A program made the translations under genes and the position numbers. From Virgisporangium aliadipatigenens (lineage in GTDB: Bacteria > Actinomycetota > Actinomycetes > Mycobacteriales > Micromonosporaceae): 64,000 bases of DNA. Each line of letters begins with the position of its first letter. Within the stretch, counting starts at the first letter, position 1. This document shows, piece after piece, positions 47,963-57,416 of the stretch. The notes under the pieces were generated by a model that worked only from the letters and a program-made list of their open reading frames with translations, searched no databases and was not told the origin of the DNA. Location: the NCBI RefSeq assembly GCF_016863615.1, contig NZ_BOPF01000009.1, positions 248,001 through 312,000 on the forward strand, written 5' to 3'.

Positions 47963-50431
47963 TCAGCGGCGGCAGGCGTCTCCCAGTTCGACCGACTGGC
48001 CTCGGGAGACCACGACCTGGCGCGCCGCGACCACGGCGCCGCCGCGATCACGGCAGGTCATCGTCCAGCTCTCGGTGACCCCCGGCGTCGACGGCGTCGG
48101 CCCGCCGAACGTCACCCCGCCGCGCCAGTCGTCGAACGGCGCGCCCGCCACCCGCGCCCGGTTGGCGATCACCGCCCGGTAGGTGCCCGGCGCCGGGTGG
48201 ATCATCGTGATCACGCCGACCCGCGTGCCGTCCGCGATCGCCACGTTGACGATCTCGCCGTTCGGGTCGAAGAGGTACAGGTTCCACTCGGTCCTGGTGT
48301 CGCCCCACTCGATGCGGATCTCGGCCCGGTCGTTGTCCGCCTCGGGAAGGCCCTGCACCGTGAAGGAGAACTCCTCGTGCGGCCCCTCGATCGGATGCCC
48401 GTCGTTGAGTCCCGGATCCCCGGGCGGGTTGGCGAACGGGATCGCCGTCTGCGCGGGAGCCGTCGCGGGGCGGCCGTAGCGGCCGGCCACCACCGGTCGG
48501 GTGGACGGGTTCAGGGCCCAGCTGAAGCGGCCGTTCGGCGCCAGTGTGCTGGTCAGCGTCTCCGGGAACGTCCGCACCGCCCCGTTCGTGCCGTCCGGCT
48601 GCAGCACCGGCGACGTCGACGTCTGGAACGACTTGCGCACCTGCAGCGTGTGCCCGGGCGGCGCCGAACCGGTGAGCGTGGCGTGGTGCGCGCTGTCGGC
48701 GGTCGATTCCAGCATGGCGAAGTACGCCTCGCGGTTGCCGCCCTTGCCCGCACCGGCCGCCGGCGCGCGACCGAGGTACTCGGCCACCACACCGTCCACA
48801 AAGGACGGATGGAACTCCGTTCCGCCGATCTCGAACGTGTACCCGAGCCCGCCGGTCACCCAGTACGACCAGTCCTCGGTGGTGCCCGTCGTGTCGTACA
48901 GCTCCCAGCCGTAGATGCTGTCGTAGCCGTTGTGCGCGGAAAGCTTGCCGCCCAACGATTTCAGCAGCGGTTCGTCGACGGGCATGCCGTTGCCGTGCAC
49001 GCCCGGCGGGCGCAGGATCTGGTTGCCGTAGGTGTGGTTGGTCAGCAGATTGGTGACGGCGCGGCCGGCGATCAGTTCGCGCACGGCCTGCGACTCCGGC
49101 TCCGAGAAGGGCGCCGGACCCCGGTACGCCTCGCGCAGCGGGTCGAGGTCGGCGCCGGAGCCGCCCCAGAAGGAGCCGTAGTTGCGGTTGAGGTCGACGC
49201 CGCGGTCGGGCCCGTCGGGGTTGAGCGCGCACGGGCCGGCGCCGCCGTTCGGGGCGCAGTTCTTGCGCTTCATCTCGTTCGCCGCGCGCAGCGGGTCGCC
49301 GGCGGGCGGCTCCGGCTTCTCCTTGTCGGTGGGGTGCACCGGCGGCACGAAACCGTTGTCGCTGCCCGCTTCCCGCGAGACCGCGAAGCCGTCGGGGTTG
49401 ACGACCGGCACGACGATGCTGCGGGTGGCGCCGAGCAGGCGGGTGGTGCGCGGGTCGCGCCCGTAGCCGCCGAGCAGGTCGTGGGCCCACTCCATGACGT
49501 GTTCGCCGGCCGGCCACTCGCGCGCGTGGTGCAGGCCGAGGTTCAGGAAGATCGGTTTGCCGTCGCGGACGTTCCCCGGGTCCGTGGTGATCTCCAGGCC
49601 GCCGATGTCCCTTCCTTCGACGGAACGTCTACTGAGCGTGAAAGTCCGCGCCAATGTGGGATACCGGCGCGCCAGTTCCTTGAGTTCGTAGTCGTAGTCG
49701 GCGAGGCGCCGGTACGAGGTGCGCCCGCTCGGCAGGTCCGAACGCGGGTTGTCGGCCGCGTAGCGCGCGTCGGCGGCGCGCACCTCCCGCACCCGCGCAC
49801 CGACGTCCGGGATCTTCACGGTGTGCGTGAAGCCCGCGGCCTTCAGCCTCTCCGCGTCGGCCTTTCCGTGCAGGACGACGTCCACGGTGGAGCCCGTGGC
49901 CGCCTCGGTCAGGTCCAGGTCGAGCGCGCCGAGCCGGCCCTTCGCCGCCCGGTCCGGCGTGTCCACGGCGACCAGTTGGCTCGGCTCCTCGCGACCGTCC
50001 TCAGTGGACACGGGCACGAACGACACCGCGACGCTGACCGTCTCCGCCGCCCCGCCGTACCGGCAGCCCTGCACCCACAACTTCTGGCCGGCGGTGACGT
50101 AGCCGTCGGCGAGTTCGTTGCTGCGCAGGCCGGCCGAGGCGGCCACGGCGCGCCCACCCGAACGGTCGAAGACCGCCAGGTCCCAGTCGGCGTCCCGGCC
50201 ACCCACCGGGTTCAGCCGTACCCGCACCAGCCCCGCGCCCGGCGCGGTCACCTCGAAGCCGGCCGCTCCGGGCTTGCCGTTCAGCGCCGCCTCGTGACAC
50301 TTGCGCGGTGCGGCCGTCGCCGCCCGGATGCTGCGCGTCTCGTCCGCCGACGCCGCCGGCAGGTGGAACGCCAGAGCGGCGGCCACCGTCGCCGCCGCCC
50401 CGCCGGCGAACAGAGTTCGTCGAAATCTCAT
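47963..50431 (-). CDS. Secreted M14 zinc carboxypeptidase
   Basis: 822 residues from the ATG at 50431. A signal peptide (about 1-29, ASA-D) is followed by an N-terminal beta region of about 200 residues and a M14 catalytic domain (about 230-560). The zinc site is H-A-R-E in LGLHHAREWPAGE with a later His in LLTNHTYGNQIL. DLNRNYGSFWGGSG gives substrate residues, and the catalytic Glu is likely in YTFEIGGTEFHPSF. C-terminal beta-sandwich domains follow. Actinomycete secreted M14 enzymes are usually 400-1000 residues. It trims C-terminal residues of peptides in the medium, probably together with other secreted hydrolases here. Confidence 0.9.
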   Translation of the reverse strand: MRFRRTLFAGGAAATVAAALAFHLPAASADETRSIRAATAAPRKCHEAALNGKPGAAGFEVTAPGAGLVRVRLNPVGGRDADWDLAVFDRSGGRAVAASAGLRSNELADGYVTAGQKLWVQGCRYGGAAETVSVAVSFVPVSTEDGREEPSQLVAVDTPDRAAKGRLGALDLDLTEAATGSTVDVVLHGKADAERLKAAGFTHTVKIPDVGARVREVRAADARYAADNPRSDLPSGRTSYRRLADYDYELKELARRYPTLARTFTLSRRSVEGRDIGGLEITTDPGNVRDGKPIFLNLGLHHAREWPAGEHVMEWAHDLLGGYGRDPRTTRLLGATRSIVVPVVNPDGFAVSREAGSDNGFVPPVHPTDKEKPEPPAGDPLRAANEMKRKNCAPNGGAGPCALNPDGPDRGVDLNRNYGSFWGGSGADLDPLREAYRGPAPFSEPESQAVRELIAGRAVTNLLTNHTYGNQILRPPGVHGNGMPVDEPLLKSLGGKLSAHNGYDSIYGWELYDTTGTTEDWSYWVTGGLGYTFEIGGTEFHPSFVDGVVAEYLGRAPAAGAGKGGNREAYFAMLESTADSAHHATLTGSAPPGHTLQVRKSFQTSTSPVLQPDGTNGAVRTFPETLTSTLAPNGRFSWALNPSTRPVVAGRYGRPATAPAQTAIPFANPPGDPGLNDGHPIEGPHEEFSFTVQGLPEADNDRAEIRIEWGDTRTEWNLYLFDPNGEIVNVAIADGTRVGVITMIHPAPGTYRAVIANRARVAGAPFDDWRGGVTFGGPTPSTPGVTESWTMTCRDRGGAVVAARQVVVSRGQSVELGDACRR

Positions 50432-50515
50432 GATCGGCGAAGCTAGGCACAGGATGTTAGAAAACGGTGAGGACGCCCCGAAAACCGGTGATACCAAACC
50501 CAGAACGTGCGCACG

Positions 50516-51601
50516 TCAATGCGGCTGTCGACGCTCTTCCCATTCCGCGAGCACCGCGTGGATGTCCACTGTGGACGAGGACGTCGGCGGGGCGGCCGGC
50601 GTGCGCGAGAAACGCGGTGCCGCGGACGGCTGGGTGATCCCGTCGACCTCGGCGAAAACGTTACGCGCCACCAGATGCGGATGCCGCGGCGCCTCGGCGA
50701 GACTCAACACCGGCGCGACACACGCGTCCGTGTCCGCGAAATGAGCGGCCCACTCGTCCCGGGTCCGGGTGGCGAACGCGGCGGCGATGGCGGCACGATG
50801 CGCCGGCCAGACCGCGGCGTCGTACTGGCCGCCCTCCAATCGAAGGCCCAGCCCGTGCAGGAGGGCGGCGTAGAACTGCGGTTCCAGGGCCCCGACCGCC
50901 ACATGCTTCCCGTCGGCGCAGCGGTACGTGTCGTAGAACGGCGCACCGCCGTCGAGCACGTTGCCCTGCCGCCGATCCCGCCACATCCCGTTGCCGAACA
51001 TCCCGTAGAACATCGTCGCCAGCGACGCGGCCCCGTCGACCATCGCGGCGTCGACGATCTGTCCCCGGCCGCTGCGCTGGCGTTCGACGAGCGCGGAGAG
51101 GATGCCGAACAGCAGGTACATCGCGCCGCCACCGAAGTCGGCGACCAGGTTGACCGCCTGCATCGGCTTGTCCGCCGTGCCGCTCAGGTGCAGCGCACCG
51201 GTGATGGCCGCGTACGTGATGTCGTGGCCGGCGGTGTGCGCCAGCGGCCCCTCCTGGCCCCAGCCTGTCATCCGCGCGTAGACGAGGCGCGGATTGCGTT
51301 CGCAGCACACGTCGGGACCGATGCCGAGGCGTTCGGTGACGCCGGGACGCATTCCCTCGACGAGCACGTCGGCCCGCTCGACCAGGCGCAGCAACGTCTC
51401 CCGGTCGCCCGGGTCCTTCAGGTCGAGGGTGGCGCACGGCCGGCCGCGGTGCAGCGACCCGGTGACGTCGGCGCCCCCGCCGGGCCGGTCGATCCGCACG
51501 ACGTCCGCACCGAGCTCCGCCAACAGCATCCCGGCGAACGGCACGGGCCCGATCGCGCTCAACTCCACGACCCGGACACCGGCGAGGGGCCCACCGGTCA
51601 T
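50516..51601 (-). CDS. CaiB/BaiF CoA-transferase family (alpha-methylacyl-CoA racemase-like)
   Basis: 361 residues from the ATG at 51601 (ATGA overlap with the upstream stop). Landmarks: GVRVVELSAIGPVPFAGMLLAELGADVVRID (about 8-38, with the pantetheine-binding segment), SLHRGRPCATLDLK, VLVEGMRPGVTERLG, GHDITYAAITGALH with the active-site His/Asp pair of racemases, and GQIVDAAMVDG. The AELGADVVRID and the missing Cys suggest an AMACR- or CaiB-like racemase that epimerises 2-methylacyl-CoA so that R-isomers can enter beta-oxidation. Last gene of a three-gene coupled operon. Confidence 0.85.
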   Translation of the reverse strand: MTGGPLAGVRVVELSAIGPVPFAGMLLAELGADVVRIDRPGGGADVTGSLHRGRPCATLDLKDPGDRETLLRLVERADVLVEGMRPGVTERLGIGPDVCCERNPRLVYARMTGWGQEGPLAHTAGHDITYAAITGALHLSGTADKPMQAVNLVADFGGGAMYLLFGILSALVERQRSGRGQIVDAAMVDGAASLATMFYGMFGNGMWRDRRQGNVLDGGAPFYDTYRCADGKHVAVGALEPQFYAALLHGLGLRLEGGQYDAAVWPAHRAAIAAAFATRTRDEWAAHFADTDACVAPVLSLAEAPRHPHLVARNVFAEVDGITQPSAAPRFSRTPAAPPTSSSTVDIHAVLAEWEERRQPH

Positions 51602-52650
51602 GCCGTGTATTCCTTGAGTTGTGCGACGGTGCGCACGTTGCTCTCGTGGGAGGCGTGCAGCGGCACGGCGTTGAGCGTGGTGACGCCGGCCGCCTCGTAC
51701 GCGGCGAGGCGTTCCTTGATGTGGCCGGGGGCCCCGATCAGCGTCACGCCGTGCACCAACTCCTCCGGAACGGCCGCCGCCGCCTCGGCCTTCCTGCCGC
51801 TCAGGTACAGATCCTGGACGGTGCGCGCGGCGTCGGCGAAGCCGTAGCGCACGGCGAGGTCGTTGTAGAAGTTCCGCCCGCGGGCGCCCATCCCGCCGAC
51901 GTACAACGCGATGTGCCCGCGCGCCGTCTGCAGCGCGGCCTCCCGCTCGGCGGCGTCCTCGGTGATACACACGAACGTGTCGGCCATGACCTGCAACGGT
52001 CCCAGCTCGGCGGAGCGCTTCGCCTTCCCGGCGGCCAGCGCCTCGCCGAACGCCGCACCGGCCTGCTCGGGCCAGAAGAACACCGGCTCCCAGCCGTCGA
52101 ACAGCTCGGCGGCCAACGCCACGTTCTTCGGCCCCAGCGCGGCGAGCACCACCGGGATGTCGGCCCGCACCGGATGGTTGATCATGCGCAGCGGCTTGCC
52201 GAGGCCCGTGCCGCCGTGCTCCGCCGACAGCGGCAGGTGAAAATGCTTGCCCGCAAAAGTAAGCGGCTCCCGCCGCCACACCTTGCGCACGATCTCGACG
52301 ACCTCGCGGCTGCGGCCCACCGGCGCCTCGTACGGCACCCCGTGGAACCCCTCGATCACCTGCGGCCCGGAGGCGCCCAGCCCGAGCACGAACCGCCCCT
52401 CGGAGACGAAGTCGAGCCCGGCCGCGGTCATCGCCAGCAGCGCCGGTGTGCGCGAGTAGACGTTCAGGATGCCGGAGGCGATCTGGACCCGGGAGGTCTT
52501 CGCGGCGAGGTATCCGAGCTGGCTCACCGCGTCGAACGTGTACGCCTCCGCCACCAGCACCAGGTCCAGGCCGGCGGCCTCGTACTCCTTGAGGTGTTCG
52601 ACCGTCTCGACGAACCCGCTGCTGTAGCTGAGCGGCATTCCCAGCCTCAT
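51598..52650 (-). CDS. LLM class F420-dependent oxidoreductase
   Basis: 350 residues from the ATG at 52650 (ATGA overlap with the upstream SDR stop). The luciferase-like TIM barrel is recognised by [38 protein letters not shown]-type start (split about 2-35), [53 protein letters not shown] and [10 protein letters not shown]. This pattern is common to mycobacterial and actinomycete LLM F420 enzymes. It likely oxidises or reduces a CoA thioester or sterol side-chain intermediate with F420. Part of the SDR-LLM-CaiB operon. Confidence 0.87.
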   Translation of the reverse strand: MRLGMPLSYSSGFVETVEHLKEYEAAGLDLVLVAEAYTFDAVSQLGYLAAKTSRVQIASGILNVYSRTPALLAMTAAGLDFVSEGRFVLGLGASGPQVIEGFHGVPYEAPVGRSREVVEIVRKVWRREPLTFAGKHFHLPLSAEHGGTGLGKPLRMINHPVRADIPVVLAALGPKNVALAAELFDGWEPVFFWPEQAGAAFGEALAAGKAKRSAELGPLQVMADTFVCITEDAAEREAALQTARGHIALYVGGMGARGRNFYNDLAVRYGFADAARTVQDLYLSGRKAEAAAAVPEELVHGVTLIGAPGHIKERLAAYEAAGVTTLNAVPLHASHESNVRTVAQLKEYTA

Positions 52651-53414
52651 CGCGCGGCCATCCGGATGGCGCCGTCGAGCCGGATGGTCTCGCCGTTGAG
52701 CATCGGGTTGGCGACGATCTGGGTCGCCAGCAGCGCGTACTCCTCGGGCGTACCGAGCCGCGCCGGATGCGGCACCTGTGCCCCGAGCGACGCCTTCGCC
52801 TCCTCGGGCAGCGCCTCCAGCATCGGCGTGGCGAACAGCCCCGGCGCGATGGTCACCACGCGGATGCGGTGCGCGGCGAGTTCGCGGGCCACGGGCAGGG
52901 TCAGCCCGACGACGCCACCCTTGGAGGCCGAGTACGCCGCCTGCCCGATCTGCCCCTCGTAGGCGGCGACGGAGGCGGTGTTGACGATGACGCCGCGTTC
53001 CTCGCCGTCGAGCGGCGTCGCCTCGATCATCCGCGCCGCGGCGAGGCGGATCACGTTGAACGTCCCGATGAGGTTGACCTCGACGACCTTCTTGAACAGC
53101 GCGAACGGGAACGGCGTGCCGTCCTTCTTCACGACCCGCGCGGCGTTGCCGATGCCGGCGCAGTTGACGACCACGCTCAGTGGCCCCCGCTGCGACGCGG
53201 TGTCGACGGCGGCCTGCACCTGCTCCTCGTCGGTCACGTCGGTCGGGACGAACGTCGCCCGGTCGCCCAGTTCGGCGACGACGTCCTTGCCCTGCGACGA
53301 CGGCAGGTCCACGACGACCACGGACGCGCCACCGGCCAGGAAGCGGCGGGCGGTCGCCAGTCCCAGGCCGGACGCACCGCCGGTGACGAGGGCGACCTTG
53401 TCGGTGATGTCCAC
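52647..53414 (-). CDS. SDR, 3-hydroxyacyl-CoA dehydrogenase type 2 (HSD10-like)
   Basis: 255 residues from the GTG at 53414. [20 protein letters not shown] (about 7-26; acidic VVVVDLPSS favours NAD), [11 protein letters not shown] (about 84-94), [11 protein letters not shown] with active-site Ser, and [20 protein letters not shown]. The overall pattern and [23 protein letters not shown] insertion match HSD10-type enzymes, which oxidise 3-hydroxyacyl-CoA, including 2-methyl-branched substrates and steroids. First gene of the coupled operon with LLM and CaiB/BaiF genes, fitting branched-chain or sterol side-chain beta-oxidation. Confidence 0.87.
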   Translation of the reverse strand: MDITDKVALVTGGASGLGLATARRFLAGGASVVVVDLPSSQGKDVVAELGDRATFVPTDVTDEEQVQAAVDTASQRGPLSVVVNCAGIGNAARVVKKDGTPFPFALFKKVVEVNLIGTFNVIRLAAARMIEATPLDGEERGVIVNTASVAAYEGQIGQAAYSASKGGVVGLTLPVARELAAHRIRVVTIAPGLFATPMLEALPEEAKASLGAQVPHPARLGTPEEYALLATQIVANPMLNGETIRLDGAIRMAAR

Positions 53415-53475
53415 GCGTTCTCCAGTCCTCTTTGACGGCTCTCCCGGAAACCCTACCGCCGAGTAATCTTCTCCG

Positions 53476-54324
53476 GTGACCGTCCCACCCGCGCGCCTCG
53501 TGGCCGGGGTCGGCCGGACCGAGTCCGGTCGCCGCTGGCTCGCCGACCTGCCCGCCCTGGTCGCACGGGTCGGCCTCGAGCTGGGGACGCCGTTCGAGGC
53601 GGGGGCGTGCAGCTATGCGGCACCGGCCGTGCTCGCCGACGGGACGCCGGTGGTCGTCAAGATCACGTGGCCGCACCGGGAGATGGTCGGGGAGGCGGCC
53701 GCGCTGCGGCACTGGGCCGGGCGCGGGGCCGTCCGGCTCATCGCGCACGACCCGGTCGACCATGTGCTGATCCTGGAGCGGTGCGACCCGGGCATTCCGG
53801 TCACCGACCTGCGCACCGGGTGCGCCGTGCTGCGCCGGCTGCGGGAGACGCCGCCGCCGAGCGCGGGCTTCGAGGATCTTCGCACCGTCGCGTCCGAGTG
53901 GGCGGACCTTCTCGTCGAACGTCACGAGCGCCTGCGCCCCGACTACGACCCGGGCGTCGTCGCCGAGGGAGCGCGGCTGTTGCGTGCGTTGAGCAGTTCG
54001 ACCGAGCGGGTGTTGCTGCACGGCGACCTGAACCCGGGCAACATCCTGGCGCACGACGGCGGCTGGGTGGCGATCGACCCGAAGCCGATGCTCGGCGACC
54101 CCGCCTACGACCCGTGGCCGCTGATCGACCAGCTCCCGACGCCCGCGCTGCCGGAACGCCTGCGCATCGCGGCCGACGCGCTCGACCTCGACGCCGCGCG
54201 GATCGCCCGCTGGGGCGCGGCCCGCGCGGTCGAGGAGGCGCTCTGGCACGCCGCCCACGGCACCCCGGAGGACGGCGCGACCCTCATCGCGGCCGCCCGC
54301 CGCCTACTGAACTTCGCCGCCTGA
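53476..54324 (+). CDS. APH(6)-type / hydroxyurea phosphotransferase-family kinase
   Basis: 282 residues from the GTG at 53476; TAATCT (53464-53469) ends 7 nt before the start and no Shine-Dalgarno is seen, so leaderless transcription is likely. ATP-site landmarks: [22 protein letters not shown] (about 58-79, Lys and Glu of the N-lobe) and the catalytic loop [33 protein letters not shown] (split about 177-210, with HGD and DPK). This matches the APH(6)/hydroxyurea kinase family. Members occur in soil actinomycetes with roles in antibiotic or amine inactivation, but the substrate here is unproven. It ends in a shared long hairpin with the convergent acyl-CoA dehydrogenase. Confidence 0.87.
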   Translation: MTVPPARLVAGVGRTESGRRWLADLPALVARVGLELGTPFEAGACSYAAPAVLADGTPVVVKITWPHREMVGEAAALRHWAGRGAVRLIAHDPVDHVLILERCDPGIPVTDLRTGCAVLRRLRETPPPSAGFEDLRTVASEWADLLVERHERLRPDYDPGVVAEGARLLRALSSSTERVLLHGDLNPGNILAHDGGWVAIDPKPMLGDPAYDPWPLIDQLPTPALPERLRIAADALDLDAARIARWGAARAVEEALWHAAHGTPEDGATLIAAARRLLNFAA

Positions 54325-54339
54325 CCCCCGCTCGTTGGC

Positions 54340-54397
54340 GGAATGCTACGCGTGCCACGTAACCACGGCCGGAATTACGTGGCACGCGTAGCATTCC
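54340..54397. terminator. Perfect 23-bp inverted repeat, convergent terminator-like
   Basis: The 23-nt arms at 54340-54362 and 54375-54397 are perfect reverse complements with a 12-nt loop; each arm includes ATGCTACGCGTGCCACGT or its complement. The right arm contains the last codons and TAA of the acyl-CoA dehydrogenase gene. It lies 16 bp after the kinase stop, so it can terminate both transcripts. Confidence 0.82.
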
Positions 54398-55316
54398 CGG
54401 CCAGCCGGGTGAGGAGCGCCGCGCGGATCAGTGGGCGGGAGGCGAAGACGAGCAGGAACATCGCCTCGCGCGCGAGGCGGGAGGCCACGCTGTCGGCCAG
54501 GGCGGCGCGGCTCCCCGCGTGGACCATCAGGGCGGCCGCGGCGCGCAGGGCCAGTTCGGAGGCGGCGGCGCGGGCCGCGGGCACGCCCGGCCCGTCGGCC
54601 GACAACAGGTCCGCCGCCACGCTCTCCACCTCGCGGTCGAACGTCTCAGCGCCCATCAGCCGCCCGCACCGATCGGCGACGCCCAGGGCGAGGAAGCCGT
54701 TCAGCGCGGAGCCGGTGGCCTCCTCGCGCGCCCAGTCCACATAGGACACCGTGCCGGTGAGCCGCTCCGCCGGCACCCGCACCCCGTCGAACACCACCTC
54801 GACCGTGTTGCTCGCCGGCACGGCCAGCAGATCCAGGGGCGTGACCGGCAGGCCGTCGGTGTCGACGAGCAGGAAGTGCACCGTCCCGTCGTCGGCGAGC
54901 GCACCCACGTACAGCACGTCGACGAACCCCCACCCGGTCACCCACGGCACCCGCCCGTCGAGCGCGAATCCCGCCGGGACGGCCCGCACCCGCAACGGCG
55001 CCACGCCCGGCCGCAGCCCGGCGAGCGCGATGCCGGCACGGCGTTCGCCGCGGGTGAGCGGCCCGTACCAGCGCTCCCGCAGCACGGGGTCATCGGCGAC
55101 GGCGCGCACCGCGCTGTGATGCTGGAGCCACACGAACGCCGTCGTCAGGCACCCGCCCGCCAGCGCCCGCAGGACGGCCGCCAGGCCCGGCAGGTCGAGC
55201 ACACCGGCCGCGCCGTAGAAGCCTTCGCGCGCCAGCAGGTCGAAGTGCTCCGGCGCGGGTCCGGCCGGAAACAGCACGTCGTCGGCGATGGCGGCGGCCC
55301 GCGACAGGAGATCCAC
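54375..55316 (-). CDS. Acyl-CoA dehydrogenase-family protein
   Basis: 313 residues from the GTG at 55316, shorter than the usual about 380. The central segment LAGLRPGVAPLRVRAVPAGF...GRVPWVTGWGFVDVLYVGALADDG is the flavin-binding middle domain of the family. SNTVEVVFDGVRVPAERL leads into the C-terminal helical domain. The N-terminal helical domain is present but short and no obvious catalytic Glu can be named. It may be a specialised dehydrogenase of CoA or carrier-bound substrates. Last gene of the etfB-etfA-etfD operon, to which it would deliver electrons. Confidence 0.8.
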   Translation of the reverse strand: MDLLSRAAAIADDVLFPAGPAPEHFDLLAREGFYGAAGVLDLPGLAAVLRALAGGCLTTAFVWLQHHSAVRAVADDPVLRERWYGPLTRGERRAGIALAGLRPGVAPLRVRAVPAGFALDGRVPWVTGWGFVDVLYVGALADDGTVHFLLVDTDGLPVTPLDLLAVPASNTVEVVFDGVRVPAERLTGTVSYVDWAREEATGSALNGFLALGVADRCGRLMGAETFDREVESVAADLLSADGPGVPAARAAASELALRAAAALMVHAGSRAALADSVASRLAREAMFLLVFASRPLIRAALLTRLAGNATRAT

Positions 55317-55325
55317 CGGGTAAGG

Positions 55326-57416
55326 CTATTCCGGCCCCCGCACCGAACGCAGCAGCACGTCGGAGACGTCGGTGACGCGCACATGCTCGGCGGCCCGGCC
55401 CTCCTGCTTGCGCGTGGCCACCCCGTCGGTGAGCATCACGATGCAGTACGGGCAGGCGGCGGTGACGAGTTCGGCGCCGGTGCCGAGCGCCTCGTCGGTG
55501 CGGGTCTCGTTGATGCGGGTGCCGATCGTCTCCTCCATCCACATGCGCGCCCCGCCGGCCCCGCAGCAGAACGACGTCTTCCGGTTGCGCGGCATCTCGG
55601 TGAACGTCAGTCCCGGCACCGCGCCCAGCAACTCCCGCGGCGGGGCGAAGACGCGATTGTGCCGGCCGAGATAGCACGGGTCGTGGTACGTCACGGCGGT
55701 GTCGACGGGATGCGTGGGCGTCAGCCGCCCCTGACCGACCAGTGTGGACAGCAGCTGCGTGTGGTGCAGCACCTCGTAGACGCCGCCGAGTTGCGGGTAC
55801 TCGTTGGACAGCGCGTTGAAGCAGTGCGCGCAGGTCACCACGACGCGCTTCGCGCCGACGCCGTTGAGCGTCTCGACGTTCTGCTTGGCGAGCTCCTGGA
55901 AGAGGAACTCCTGACCGAGCCGGCGGGCGGCGTCACCCGTGCACGTCTCCGCCCCGCCGAGCACCATGAACTCCACGCCTGCGGTGTGCAGGAGTTCGGC
56001 GACGGCACGGGTGGTGCGCTTGGCGTTGTCGTCCAGCGAACCGGCGCACCCGACCCACAGCAGATACTCCACGTCCTCGGGAAGCGTGTCGCCGTCGAGC
56101 ACGCGCACCTCGAACGGCAGGCCCTTCATCCACTCCAGCCGCGCGCCCGCGCCACGGCCCCACGGGTCGCCGGCGCGTTCGAGGTTGCGCAGCAGCGTGT
56201 GCGCCTCGCTCGGGAACGCCGACTCGATGAGCACCTGGTACCGGCGCATGTCCACGATGTGGTCGACGTGTTCGATGTCGACCGGGCACTGCTCGACGCA
56301 GGCGCCGCAGGTGACGCAGGACCACAGCACGTCCGGGTCGATGACGCCACCGTCCGCTGTGGACCCCACGAGCGGCCGTTCGGCCTCGGCCTTGGCGGCC
56401 GCGGGGGCGTTGTCGGGGTCGAGCAGGTAAGGCGACTTGGCGAGCGCGTGGTCGCGCAGTTGCATGACGAGAAGCTTGGGGCTCAACGGTTTCTGCGTGT
56501 TCCAGGCGGGGCACTGCGACTGGCAGCGGCCGCACTCCGTGCAGGTGGCGAAGTCGAGCATCCCCTTCCAGGTGAAGTCCTCGATCGCGCCGCGCCCGAT
56601 CTTGTCGTCCTCCCCCGGGTCCTCGAAGTCCACCGCCTTCCCGCCGCTGTGGACCGGCAGGAGCGCCCCGAGTCCCCGCGGCCTTCGCGACAGCCCCACG
56701 TTGAACGGCGCCAGGAAGATGTGCAGGTGCTTGGAGTGCACCACGATGACGAGAAAACCCAACACCACGCCCAGCGAGGCGAGAATGCCCACCGTCTCCA
56801 GGACGTCGTTGGCGGTGCGCCCCAACGGTTCCAGCGCACGGGCGACGAGTTCCGAGGCGAAGGCGCCGCGCTCGAAGGGGAAGACGCCGGTGTTGATCTG
56901 GGCGCCGCGGTAGAGCAGCAGCGTCCACATCACGTTGAAGATCATGAACAGGACGAGCCAGGCGGCGCCGGTGTGCGAACCGAAGAAGCGCGACCGCCGC
57001 CCCTCCCGTCCGGGGTCGTGCCGCAGCCGGATCAGGCCGAACGTGATCAGTCCACAGAGGACGGCCACGATGAACAGGTCCTCCAGGAAGCCGAGCCACG
57101 CCGAGCGGCCGATCAGCGGGATCGCGAAGTCACGGGCGAAGAGTGCCCCGTAGCCCTCGACGATGGTGGCCCCGAGGATCAGGAACCCCCAGAAGACCGC
57201 GAAGTGCGCGATCCCCGGCACGCTCCACTTGAGCAGCTTCGCCTGCCCGAGAACCTCCGTGGCGAGCGCGGCGGCCCGCCTCGGCAGGTTTTCGGTGCGG
57301 CCCGGTTCGACCGGCTGGCCGGCCCGCCCGATCCGGTACAGCGCCCACACCCGCCGGCCGGCGAGCGCGAACGCCACCGCCGTCATCGCCAGCCCGAGCA
57401 CCAGTCGCAGGATCAC
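55326..57416 (-). CDS. etfD: EtfD-like membrane iron-sulfur ETF:menaquinone oxidoreductase
   Basis: 696 residues from the GTG at 57416, immediately after the etfA stop. N-terminal membrane segments (about 2-24, 70-90, 115-135, 155-175 and 215-235; NarI/DsrM-like heme-binding region), then two 4Fe-4S motifs, CTECGRCQSQCP (about 301-312) and CVTCGACVEQCP (about 377-388), and two CCG-type domains (GCAG about 457, CYLGRH, FCCGAGGARMW, ACPYC). This is the architecture of mycobacterial EtfD (Rv0338c), which takes electrons from ETF and passes them to menaquinone. Adjacent etfBA confirms the role. Confidence 0.88.
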   Translation of the reverse strand: MILRLVLGLAMTAVAFALAGRRVWALYRIGRAGQPVEPGRTENLPRRAAALATEVLGQAKLLKWSVPGIAHFAVFWGFLILGATIVEGYGALFARDFAIPLIGRSAWLGFLEDLFIVAVLCGLITFGLIRLRHDPGREGRRSRFFGSHTGAAWLVLFMIFNVMWTLLLYRGAQINTGVFPFERGAFASELVARALEPLGRTANDVLETVGILASLGVVLGFLVIVVHSKHLHIFLAPFNVGLSRRPRGLGALLPVHSGGKAVDFEDPGEDDKIGRGAIEDFTWKGMLDFATCTECGRCQSQCPAWNTQKPLSPKLLVMQLRDHALAKSPYLLDPDNAPAAAKAEAERPLVGSTADGGVIDPDVLWSCVTCGACVEQCPVDIEHVDHIVDMRRYQVLIESAFPSEAHTLLRNLERAGDPWGRGAGARLEWMKGLPFEVRVLDGDTLPEDVEYLLWVGCAGSLDDNAKRTTRAVAELLHTAGVEFMVLGGAETCTGDAARRLGQEFLFQELAKQNVETLNGVGAKRVVVTCAHCFNALSNEYPQLGGVYEVLHHTQLLSTLVGQGRLTPTHPVDTAVTYHDPCYLGRHNRVFAPPRELLGAVPGLTFTEMPRNRKTSFCCGAGGARMWMEETIGTRINETRTDEALGTGAELVTAACPYCIVMLTDGVATRKQEGRAAEHVRVTDVSDVLLRSVRGPE

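Noticed and set aside
51598-54258. An apparent fusion of the LLM oxidoreductase with a long N-terminal extension
   Set aside because: The extension is antisense to the kinase gene and out of frame in the SDR gene; the ATG at 52650 with ATGA overlap is the natural start.
53476-54324. Naming the kinase as a streptomycin or hydroxyurea resistance gene
   Set aside because: Only the fold-level motifs can be seen and the family contains many proteins of unknown substrate.
54340-54397. Insertion-sequence ends or an attachment site
   Set aside because: It is a single hairpin with a 12-nt loop, no transposase or integrase and no target duplication are seen.
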